Positions 1 through 5,133 of a stretch of 5,805 bases of DNA are shown here, piece after piece. The notes under the pieces were generated by a model. The model was given only the letters and a program-made list of their open reading frames with translations. It was not told the origin of the DNA and did no database searches. Made by a program: the position numbers and the translations under genes. The stretch is from an uncultured Clostridia bacterium. Lineage in GTDB: Bacteria > Bacillota > Clostridia > Oscillospirales > CAG-272. The stretch lies in the NCBI GenBank assembly GCA_946615525.1, contig CAMOHW010000058.1, positions 1 through 5,805 of the forward strand, written 5' to 3'. Position 1 is the first letter of the stretch; every line of letters begins with the position of its first letter.

Positions 1-959
1 CGGAGCGAGTCAGTCACCACCTTGTTGAACTCGGGCAGTTCATCCAAAAACAGAACGCCGTTGTGCGCCAGCGAGACCTCGCCGGGCATGGGATTGGCGC
101 CGCCGCCGACAAGACTGACCGGACTCATGGTATGGTGCGGAGCGCGGAAGGGGCGCCGCAAAAGCAGCGATTGTCCGGCGGTCAATGTTCCGGCAACCGA
201 ATGGATCTTGGTGGTTTCGATCGCCTCGGCAAAGGTTAGTGGCGGCAGAATGGAAGGCAGGCGTTTGGCAAGCATGGATTTTCCGGTCCCCGGAGGGCCG
301 ATGAGCAAAATGTTGTGTCCGCCCGCCGCGGCGATCTCCATGGCGCGCTTGGCAAGCCCCTGACCGCGCACGTCGGCAAAATCCTCGTTGTAGGTTTGCG
401 TTGCGGCGTCAAAAGGAGTTTGGGCACGCACAGGTATCAGTTTTTCTTTACCCGTCAGGTGGTTAAACAGGGCTTTTACGGTGGGAACGGCATAAACGGT
501 AACGCCTTCCACAGCGGCGGCCTCGGCGGCGTTTTCCGCCGGCACATAGACCTCGCGCAGTCCCGCGTCCTTTGCCGCGGCACACATACAAAGCACGCCG
601 TTGACCGGGCGCACCTCGCCAGAAAGCGAAAGTTCCCCAACAATGCACTTATCCGAGAGATCCACTCCGCGCAGCACGCCGGAGCAAACCGAAACGGCGG
701 TCAGAATGGCGGCGTCAAATCCGGTGCCTTCCTTTTTGCGGTCGGCGGGCGCCAGGTTGACGGTGGTTTTTGCCTCGGGAAAGCGATAGCCCGAATTGGC
801 AAAGGCGCTCAAAACGCGCTCTTTCGCCTCGCGAATGGCAAGGTCGGGAAGCCCGACAATATCAAACCGCGCGTTCTGCGAGGAAAAAAGATTGCACTCC
901 ACCGTGACCGCAAAGCCGTCTATGCCGGCAATGCCGGCGCTGTAAACCGAAGCAAGCAT
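1..959 (-). CDS. comM: ComM/YifB-family Mg-chelatase-like AAA+ ATPase, N-terminal ~319 residues (3' end outside window)
   Basis: Reverse-strand frame open from the ATG at 959-957 to the window edge, with no stop. The protein starts [16 protein letters not shown] and has the ChlI-like N-terminal domain (about residues 20-140), including [11 protein letters not shown]. It continues into the Mg_chelatase AAA+ domain, with a Walker A loop GPPGTGKS at residues 221-228 ([14 protein letters not shown]), the family motif [25 protein letters not shown], and Walker [11 protein letters not shown] with D306/E307. Family members are about 500 residues, so roughly the last third, including the C-terminal domain, is missing. 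In naturally transformable Gram-negative bacteria ComM is a hexameric helicase that promotes branch migration during integration of incoming DNA. Clostridial YifB copies are widespread but less studied, so the role here is inferred. The start is supported by GGAGAG 9 nt upstream of the ATG and by homology beginning at residue 1. The gene is divergent from the lipoprotein genes and has its own promoter. Confidence 0.95.
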   Translation of the reverse strand, partial: MLASVYSAGIAGIDGFAVTVECNLFSSQNARFDIVGLPDLAIREAKERVLSAFANSGYRFPEAKTTVNLAPADRKKEGTGFDAAILTAVSVCSGVLRGVDLSDKCIVGELSLSGEVRPVNGVLCMCAAAKDAGLREVYVPAENAAEAAAVEGVTVYAVPTVKALFNHLTGKEKLIPVRAQTPFDAATQTYNEDFADVRGQGLAKRAMEIAAAGGHNILLIGPPGTGKSMLAKRLPSILPPLTFAEAIETTKIHSVAGTLTAGQSLLLRRPFRAPHHTMSPVSLVGGGANPMPGEVSLAHNGVLFLDELPEFNKVVTDSL

Positions 960-983
960 GGTTTTTCTCTCCGTTCGTTTTTT

Positions 984-997
984 CCGCGTGAACGCGG
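984..997 (-). other. small GC hairpin in the comM 5' UTR
   Basis: CCGCG (984-988) and CGCGG (993-997) form a perfect 5-bp stem with a 4-nt loop. It lies in the transcribed leader of comM, between the inferred start site (about 1008) and the SD at about 969-974. It has no U-tract on the minus transcript, so it is not a terminator. It may be a chance or 5'-stabilising stem; no function is claimed. Confidence 0.4.
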
Positions 998-1014
998 TCG
1001 TTCTTCTGCCCTTT

Positions 1015-1043
1015 ATTGTATCATGCTGCCGGGCAAATGTCAA
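1015..1043 (-). promoter_or_regulatory. sigma-A-type promoter of comM
   Basis: Read on the minus strand: a perfect -35 TTGACA (1043-1038), a 17-bp spacer, and -10 TACAAT (1020-1015) preceded by TGA, an extended -10 element. Transcription would start near 1008, giving a leader of about 49 nt before the comM ATG at 959. The near-consensus elements and ideal spacing make this a strong prediction; the start site is inferred. Confidence 0.88.
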
Positions 1044-1064
1044 GAAAAAACCGGCGGCAATCTA

Positions 1065-1093
1065 TTGACTTTTCCCGTGGATTATGTTACAAT
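1065..1093 (+). promoter_or_regulatory. sigma-A-type promoter of the lipoprotein pair
   Basis: -35 TTGACT (1065-1070), a 17-bp spacer, and -10 TACAAT (1088-1093) preceded by TGT (1085-1087), an extended -10. The predicted start site is near 1100, about 28 nt before the lipoprotein ATG at 1128. It is back to back with the comM promoter, with only 21 bp between the two -35 boxes. Confidence 0.88.
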
Positions 1094-1127
1094 AAAGCTG
1101 TATTCCATTTGGAAAGGAAAGAATGGT

Positions 1128-1949
1128 ATGTTAAAAAAGAGTTTTGCGCTCCTTGCCGTTTGCCTGATGGTCTTTGCGCTCCTTGCCTCCTGCGGCAAAA
1201 AAAGCGGCTCGAATAAGAGCGATCTGCAAACCGATGATTCGGTTGTTCCGACCTTTGAACGCCTGGTGAGCAAAGACGCCGCGGGAAATGTTCAAACCGT
1301 TAACGGCAGCACGATTTACGATTGCTATACCTTTGAAAGCATTGACAGCGAAACGGTGCGCATCACCTCGTTCTATTCCCAAACCAAGGGGAGTTCTTCG
1401 GCACCCAATGAGGACGCGCAGTCCTATGTCCGTTGCCTGGATCCGCACACCGTTTGCGTTCCCCAAAAACTGGCGAACCGGACGGTTGTAAAAATCAGCG
1501 AACTCGCGTTCTATACGAGATCCGAGATCTCCGATCTGGTCCTGCCCGAAACGCTGACCGAGATTGAAAACTGCGCCTTTGCAGGGTGCTGCAATCTCCG
1601 CTCGGTCACTCTTCCTTCCTCCGTTACCGCACTGGGCATGGGAGCGTTTTACAACTGCACCTCGCTGACCTCCCTCCGGTTTGCCTCCTCCTCCGCTCTG
1701 GATACCATTCCGCAGAGCGCGTTTGCCGATTGCTCGGCGCTGACCGAGATCAACATTCCCGGTTATATCAAAACCATCGGGCAAGGTGCCTTTTTGAACT
1801 GCACATCCGTAACGACGCTGACCCTGGCAGAAGGGCTGACCACCATTGAGGACCAGGCGTTCCAAAATCTGGACGCGCTGGCTGCCGCTCCGGCGCTGCC
1901 CTCCACCGTTACCAAAGTCGGCAACCTGAACCCCTGGGCCGAGAAATAA
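1128..1949 (+). CDS. BspA-like leucine-rich-repeat (LRR_5) lipoprotein, 273 aa
   Basis: Predicted secreted lipoprotein. It has a basic N-terminus (MLKK), a hydrophobic core and a lipobox LLASC that puts the lipidated cysteine at C22, followed by a polar Lys/Ser/Asn linker. Residues ~40-118 contain no repeat I recognise. From about residue 121 to 267 there are about six ~23-residue repeats of the BspA/LRR_5 type (pattern IgxxAFxxCxxLxxixLPxxlxt), for example IENCAFAGCCNLRSVTLPSS from residue 146 and IPQSAFADCSALTEINIPG. The last repeat is degenerate and the protein ends soon after in NPWAEK. BspA-like LRR proteins are surface proteins linked in several species to adhesion or protein binding; the ligand here is unknown. 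AAAGGA lies 9 nt upstream of the ATG at 1128, and the lipoprotein signal peptide starts exactly there, so the longer upstream frame is not used. It is probably co-transcribed with the next gene. Confidence 0.9.
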   Translation: MLKKSFALLAVCLMVFALLASCGKKSGSNKSDLQTDDSVVPTFERLVSKDAAGNVQTVNGSTIYDCYTFESIDSETVRITSFYSQTKGSSSAPNEDAQSYVRCLDPHTVCVPQKLANRTVVKISELAFYTRSEISDLVLPETLTEIENCAFAGCCNLRSVTLPSSVTALGMGAFYNCTSLTSLRFASSSALDTIPQSAFADCSALTEINIPGYIKTIGQGAFLNCTSVTTLTLAEGLTTIEDQAFQNLDALAAAPALPSTVTKVGNLNPWAEK

Positions 1950-1970
1950 TCCGGACAAGGAGCAAAAGCA

Positions 1971-2618
1971 ATGAAGGCAAAGAGCTTTGTTTTGCTGGTT
2001 TTGATTTTGGCGGCTCTGTTGACTCTTTCCTGCCGCAAAAACGCGGGCTCTGATCCGAAGGATCAGGCGCCTGCTTATACGCCGCCCGAAAAGAACGTCA
2101 CCTATGAAGGCATCTCCTTTACCTTGCAGGATAGCGGCTGGTATTGGGCGGAGCTTACGGAAGAAGCAAAAGCAACCTTTACCAAAGAAAAACTGGTCAT
2201 TCCCGGCTACATTCCGGGGGATATTCCTACTCCGGTCGAAATTGTAGGAACCCTCGGTTTCAACAACCTGACCTCGCTCAAAGAGGTCGTTGTTTCCTAT
2301 CCCATTGAAACAATCGGCGGCGCGGCGTTTGAAAATTGCACCGCGCTGGAAAAGGTCGAACTGCCGCAAACGCTGGAAACGATTGCCACCGAGGCGTTTT
2401 CGGGCTGTTCCGCGCTGACCGAGATCAATCTTCCCAAAGACCTTTTCGGGATCGGCTCGGGCGCGTTCAAAGGGTGCTCCTCGCTGACTGAGATCACCTA
2501 CGCAGGCACGACCGAACAATGGGATGAGCTTGCGCCCCGCCGCGCCCCTTCCTGGATCGACGAAGGCAAAACCATCACCGTCCACTGCACAAACGGAGAT
2601 GTAATCGAATCAAGATAA
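1971..2618 (+). CDS. second BspA-like LRR_5 lipoprotein, 215 aa
   Basis: Predicted lipoprotein. MKAK is followed by a hydrophobic segment and LLTLSC, an acceptable though less canonical lipobox with C21 lipidated, then a Lys/Asp/Pro linker. A unique segment (~residues 40-90) contains GISFTLQDSGWYWAEL. LRR_5 repeats start at about residue 90: a diverged one, then IGGAAFENCTALEKVELPQ (from residue 115), IATEAFSGCSALTEINLPKD (from 138) and IGSGAFKGCSSLTEI (from 161). The C-terminus (YAGTTEQWDEL, a Trp, then TVHCTNGDV) is the capping motif typical of clostridial BspA-like proteins, which the upstream protein lacks. AAGGAG lies 8 nt before the ATG. The gene follows the first lipoprotein by 21 bp and is followed by a terminator, so the two form a bicistronic unit. 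Surface role (adhesion or ligand binding) is inferred from the family only. Confidence 0.9.
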   Translation: MKAKSFVLLVLILAALLTLSCRKNAGSDPKDQAPAYTPPEKNVTYEGISFTLQDSGWYWAELTEEAKATFTKEKLVIPGYIPGDIPTPVEIVGTLGFNNLTSLKEVVVSYPIETIGGAAFENCTALEKVELPQTLETIATEAFSGCSALTEINLPKDLFGIGSGAFKGCSSLTEITYAGTTEQWDELAPRRAPSWIDEGKTITVHCTNGDVIESR

Positions 2619-2623
2619 CCCTC

Positions 2624-2664
2624 AACCGGCATTGGGAAAAAGTTCCCGTTGCCGGTTGTTTTTT
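2624..2664 (+). terminator. rho-independent terminator of the lipoprotein operon
   Basis: AACCGGCA (2624-2631) pairs perfectly with TGCCGGTT (2650-2657). An inner stem GGGAA (2634-2638) with TTCCC (2643-2647) encloses a 4-nt loop, and the two stems are separated by a small internal loop. The T-run TTTTTT (2659-2664) follows. It begins 5 nt after the lipoprotein stop codon, so it ends that operon and insulates the downstream rimP promoter. Confidence 0.93.
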
Positions 2665-2722
2665 CACCCCCGCAAGAAAGAGAATTGCCCGCGCCTTTTC
2701 CATCTGCCCGGTTTTTTGGCGT

Positions 2723-2768
2723 TTTTTTGCAAAAAAGTGGCTCCTTTTTATAAAAAAAGGAAAAAAAC
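2723..2768 (+). promoter_or_regulatory. AT-rich region upstream of the rimP promoter, possible UP element
   Basis: The region holds a 14-bp perfect palindrome T6-GC-A6 (2723-2736), then CCTTTTT (2743-2749) and AAAAAGG (2754-2760) as an inverted repeat around 4 nt, then A-tracts up to 2767. The A-tracts end just upstream of the -35 box at 2771, where an alpha-CTD-binding UP element would sit. The inverted repeats are largely a consequence of A/T runs. Function is inferred from position. Confidence 0.4.
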
Positions 2769-2770
2769 TA

Positions 2771-2799
2771 TTGCAAAACCCAAAAAAGCGTGATATACT
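2771..2799 (+). promoter_or_regulatory. sigma-A-type promoter of the rimP-nusA-infB operon
   Basis: -35 TTGCAA (2771-2776), a 17-bp spacer, and -10 TATACT (2794-2799) preceded by TGA (2791-2793), an extended -10. The predicted start site is around 2806, giving a leader of about 100 nt before the rimP ATG. It lies downstream of the lipoprotein terminator and is the only good promoter seen for the operon. Confidence 0.85.
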
Positions 2800-2825
2800 A
2801 TGCTATGGTAGAATGAGATGGTATG

Positions 2826-2855
2826 GAGTGGGTCGCAAGCCCGCTCATCTTTTTT
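2826..2855 (+). terminator. terminator-like hairpin in the rimP leader (putative NusA-dependent attenuator)
   Basis: GAGTGGG (2826-2832) pairs with CCCGCTC (2840-2846), with one G-T wobble and a 7-nt loop (TCGCAAG). It is followed by ATC and six Ts (2850-2855). It lies in the 5' leader between the promoter and the rimP SD, about 50 nt before the SD, so it would stop transcription before the operon unless read through. In B. subtilis the same operon is reported to be autoregulated by NusA-dependent termination at a leader terminator. The 7-bp stem with an interrupted U-tract fits a weak terminator that needs NusA. The structure is seen directly; the regulation is inferred from the homologous operon. 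Confidence 0.75.
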
Positions 2856-2892
2856 GGCCTTTTGCAATTTTACCAAAGTCTTACAAAAAAAC

Positions 2893-2898
2893 AGGAGG
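2893..2898 (+). promoter_or_regulatory. ribosome binding site of rimP
   Basis: AGGAGG lies 9 nt before the ATG at 2908. It decides the start: in-frame ATGs further upstream (e.g. 2818) lie inside the leader hairpin region, lack an SD and would add a non-conserved 30-residue extension. Confidence 0.9.
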
Positions 2899-2907
2899 AA
2901 CTCTGCC

Positions 2908-3390
2908 ATGGCAAAACAAGGCGGCAACGTGGTCTCTGCGGTGCGCGCGGCGATCGCTCCGGTTGTGGAAAACCTGGGATACTCCATTTGGGACCTGGAA
3001 TACGTCAAGGAAGGCGCCGACTATTTTTTGCGCGTGACCATTGACTCCCCGAACGGAATTACCATTGACGATTGCGAAACGGTGCATCGGGCGATCGACC
3101 CGGTCCTGGACGAAGCCGACCCCATTGAGGGCGCCTACCACCTGGAAGTCAGTTCCCCCGGCATTGAGCGCGACCTGCGCACCGACGAGCATTTTCAGGC
3201 GTCGGCGGGAGAACGAGTAGAAATCCGGCTGTTTGCACCCGTTGACGGCGCAAAGGTCTTTGCGGGAACCCTGCTCGGTCTGGACGAAGAAAAGAATGTG
3301 CTCCTGGAAACCGAAACCGGCGAAAAAGCCCTGCCGCGGGAAAAAATCGCGGCGGCAAAAACGCTCTTTGATTTTGATAACGAAGCTTGA
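2908..3390 (+). CDS. rimP: ribosome maturation factor RimP, 160 aa
   Basis: RimP binds the free 30S subunit and assists its maturation in the cytoplasm. The protein shows the expected two-domain layout. The N-terminal domain (~residues 8-90) has VENLGYSIWDLEYVKEGADY, then VTIDSPNGITIDDCETVHRA, and ends in the family signature EVSSPGIERDL at residues 80-90. The C-terminal SH3-like domain (~95-160) contains GERVEIRLFAPVDGAKVFAG and the usual closing segment before an acidic tail. Length is normal for the family (about 150-160). It is the first gene of the operon, 34 nt before nusA, as in most bacteria. Expression should depend on the leader hairpin at 2826-2855. No missing key segments were seen. 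Confidence 0.96.
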   Translation: MAKQGGNVVSAVRAAIAPVVENLGYSIWDLEYVKEGADYFLRVTIDSPNGITIDDCETVHRAIDPVLDEADPIEGAYHLEVSSPGIERDLRTDEHFQASAGERVEIRLFAPVDGAKVFAGTLLGLDEEKNVLLETETGEKALPREKIAAAKTLFDFDNEA

Positions 3391-3424
3391 TAGAGAAACG
3401 ATAGAAAGGAATGGAAACAAAAAA

Positions 3425-4483
3425 ATGAATTCGGAATTTTTCACCGCGCTGGAACTTTTGGAAAAAGAGAAAGGCATTCCCGCCGATTACATGATCGAAA
3501 AGATCGAGGCGGCGCTCATCTCGGCTTATAAAAAGGAATACGGCAACAACAGCAACGTCCGCGTTTTGATCGACCCTGCCAAAAAGGATGTCAAACTCCT
3601 GCAACAAAAAGAGGTGGTCGAGGTGGTCGAGGACCCCGAAACGCAGATCTCGCTGGAAGACGCCAAAAAGATTGCCAAAAAATACAAACTCGGCATGACG
3701 GTGGAATTCGACCTGAAAACCAAGAACTTCCGTCGCCTCTCGGCTGCCGCCGCAAAGTCGGTCATCATCCAGGGCATTCGCGAGGGTGAACGCCGCCGCG
3801 CGCAGGAAGCATACGAAAACAAGCACGAGGAGATCATTACCGCCATTGTCCACCGCTACGATCCGGATACCGGCAATGTGGTGGTAGATACCGGCAACGG
3901 CTATGCCGTCCTTCCCGCGCATGAGCAGATCCCGGGCGAGCTCTTCCACGCCGGCGACCAGATCAAGGTCTTCGTGCAGGAAGTCAACCGCGAAAACCGC
4001 GGTCCGCTGGTCACGCTTTCGCGTATCCATCCGGGACTTGTCCGCCGCCTGTTCGAGTTGGAGATTCCCGAAATTGCCGAGGGCATCGTCATCATCAAGG
4101 GCGTCTCGCGTGAGGCGGGATCCCGCTCCAAGATCGCCGTTTGGTCGCGCGATCCCGAGGTCGATCCCGTTGGCGCCTGCATCGGCGCGCGCGGCGCGCG
4201 TATCGGCATGATCGTGGACGAAGTGCGCGGTGAGAAAATCGACATTGTCAAATACAGCGAAGTTCCCGAGGAGTTCATCTCCGCGGCGCTCGCTCCCGCG
4301 GCGATCAAGGCGGTTGTTATGACCGGCGACCGCGCCTGCCGCGTTTACGTAGAGCCGGATCAGCTCTCGCTCGCCATTGGCAAGGAGGGGCAAAACGCCC
4401 GTCTTGCGGCGCGCCTGACCGGTTGCAAGATCGACATTAAGGCATACACCGGCGAGATCGAAGAGGTCGCCGAAGAATATTGA
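3425..4483 (+). CDS. nusA: transcription termination/antitermination factor NusA, 352 aa
   Basis: NusA binds RNA polymerase and nascent RNA and modulates pausing and termination. The N-terminal RNAP-binding domain (1-~130) begins MNSEFFTALELLEKEKGI, contains IEAALISAYKKEYGNN, and matches Firmicute NusA from the first residue. The S1 domain spans ~135-200 (VVVDTGNGYAVLPAHEQIPGE to GPLVTLSR). KH1 follows, with GACIGARGARI around residues 250-260 (GxxG at 254-257), then KH2 with LAIGKEGQNARLAARLTG (GKEG at 319-322). It ends shortly after KH2, as Gram-positive NusA does, without the acidic repeats of proteobacterial NusA. The SD is suboptimal: AGGA (3407-3410) is 14 nt from the ATG, and a six-codon frame overlaps the start. 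Longer upstream frames overlap rimP and are not conserved. ylxR follows after 3 nt. NusA probably represses its own operon through the leader terminator. Confidence 0.97.
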   Translation: MNSEFFTALELLEKEKGIPADYMIEKIEAALISAYKKEYGNNSNVRVLIDPAKKDVKLLQQKEVVEVVEDPETQISLEDAKKIAKKYKLGMTVEFDLKTKNFRRLSAAAAKSVIIQGIREGERRRAQEAYENKHEEIITAIVHRYDPDTGNVVVDTGNGYAVLPAHEQIPGELFHAGDQIKVFVQEVNRENRGPLVTLSRIHPGLVRRLFELEIPEIAEGIVIIKGVSREAGSRSKIAVWSRDPEVDPVGACIGARGARIGMIVDEVRGEKIDIVKYSEVPEEFISAALAPAAIKAVVMTGDRACRVYVEPDQLSLAIGKEGQNARLAARLTGCKIDIKAYTGEIEEVAEEY

Positions 4484-4486
4484 GAG

Positions 4487-4771
4487 ATGGAACAAAAGGT
4501 AAAAAAGATCCCCATGCGGCAATGCCGCGGATGCCGGGAGCATTTCCCCAAAAGCGAACTGATCCGCGTTTTACGCAGTCCGGAAGGGGAGATCTCTTTG
4601 GACTTTACCGGCCGCAAAAACGGACGGGGGGCATATATTTGCCGCAAACTCTCCTGCCTGCGCAAAGCGCAAAAAGCCAACCGGCTGGGGCAGGAACTCG
4701 GCGTTACCATTCCCGAGGAAGTTTACCTCGCCCTGGAACGCGAACTGGAAGAAAACAATGGAAAAGCATAA
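4487..4771 (+). CDS. ylxR: YlxR/RnpM-family small RNA-binding protein, 94 aa
   Basis: The protein has the YlxR hallmarks KKIPMRQCRGC near the N-terminus, ELIRVLRSPEGEISLDFTG, and the family signature GRKNGRGAY (residues 42-50). YlxR is a conserved nusA-operon protein, reported in B. subtilis to bind RNase P RNA and modulate RNase P (named RnpM); its role here is inferred. Four cysteines (C13, C16, C52, C57) form a CxxC plus CxxxxC arrangement. The gene starts 3 nt after the nusA stop; only GAGAG directly abuts the ATG, so translation is probably coupled to nusA. The KKIPMR segment at residues 6-11 aligns with family N-termini, supporting this start over the internal Met10. Its end overlaps ylxQ by 14 nt. 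Confidence 0.94.
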   Translation: MEQKVKKIPMRQCRGCREHFPKSELIRVLRSPEGEISLDFTGRKNGRGAYICRKLSCLRKAQKANRLGQELGVTIPEEVYLALERELEENNGKA

Positions 4772-5081
4772 CGGCGCGCTTTTGGGCGCAGTGGGACTTT
4801 GCCGCAAAGCGGGAAAGTTGATTATGGGGACCGACGCGGTTTGCCTTGCCCTGCGCGAGCAGAAAAAACCCTTTGGCGTCCTTGCGGCGGGCGATTGCTC
4901 GGGGAACACCTCCAAGCGCCTTGCCGACAAATGCGCAAGCTACGGCGTTCCGCTTTGCAAAACCGACGCCACCTGCGAGGAGCTTGCCGCGGCGATCGGC
5001 AAAGGGGCAAAAACCGCCGCCGTTGCGGTAACCGACGAAAATCTTTGGCGCCTGGTGCTTTCCCGCATCAACAATTCATAA
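4758..5081 (+). CDS. ylxQ: YlxQ, L7Ae/L30e-family (kink-turn) ribosomal-protein-like RNA binder, 107 aa
   Basis: Small single-domain L7Ae-like protein. Visible motifs are LLGAVGLCRKAGKLIMGTDAV (residues 8-28), the conserved GLxxxAGKL region, FGVLAAGDCSGNTSKRL (the AxDxSxNT-type RNA-contacting segment), and ELAAAIGKGAKTAAVAVTD near the C-terminus. Relatives bind kink-turns in RNA; the natural target of YlxQ is uncertain. Its ATG at 4758 lies inside the ylxR 3' end, giving a 14-nt overlap and likely coupled translation, and GGAAG (4747-4751) is 6 nt upstream. Position between ylxR and infB is the standard Gram-positive order. Length of ~100 residues is normal. Confidence 0.93.
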   Translation: MEKHNGALLGAVGLCRKAGKLIMGTDAVCLALREQKKPFGVLAAGDCSGNTSKRLADKCASYGVPLCKTDATCEELAAAIGKGAKTAAVAVTDENLWRLVLSRINNS

Positions 5082-5098
5082 AGCAATACATTCTGTTT

Positions 5099-5117
5099 GC
5101 CGGATCTGCGGTCCGGC
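5099..5117 (+). other. hairpin in the ylxQ-infB gap
   Basis: GCCGGA (5099-5104) and TCCGGC (5112-5117) form a perfect 6-bp stem around a 7-nt loop. A G-T pair could extend it inward. No T-run follows, so it is not an intrinsic terminator. It sits 7 nt upstream of the infB SD (GGGAGGA, 5124-5130) in the only sizeable gap (52 nt) in this part of the operon. It may influence infB translation or mRNA processing; function is unknown. Confidence 0.5.
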
Positions 5118-5133
5118 GGAATCGGGAGGATAT

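Noticed and set aside
315..1127. In-frame upstream extension of the first lipoprotein
   Set aside because: It overlaps comM on the opposite strand and the promoter, and would bury the lipoprotein signal peptide that starts at 1128 with a proper SD.
1131..2585. Long minus-strand open frame (484 codons) opposite the lipoprotein genes
   Set aside because: Its product is Gly/Arg/Gln-rich with no recognisable domain and no SD, and it is antisense to two genes with signal peptides, SDs, a promoter and a terminator.
2665..2770. Second terminator or small RNA in the AT-rich stretch before rimP
   Set aside because: The T/A runs form weak A-T-only pairings, and GC stems such as CGCC/GGCG are only about 4 bp. 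No independent promoter was seen.
2818..2907. In-frame N-terminal extension of RimP from an ATG in the leader
   Set aside because: No SD, only about 12 nt from the inferred transcription start, lies across the leader hairpin, and the added residues do not resemble RimP; AGGAGG marks 2908 instead.
3233..3424. Upstream extension of NusA
   Set aside because: It lies in rimP in another frame, and NusA homology begins at the Met at 3425.
3149..4543. Long minus-strand open frame (464 codons) opposite rimP/nusA
   Set aside because: It is the antisense of clearly recognisable NusA and RimP; long antisense frames are expected from the codon bias here. No promoter or SD was found.
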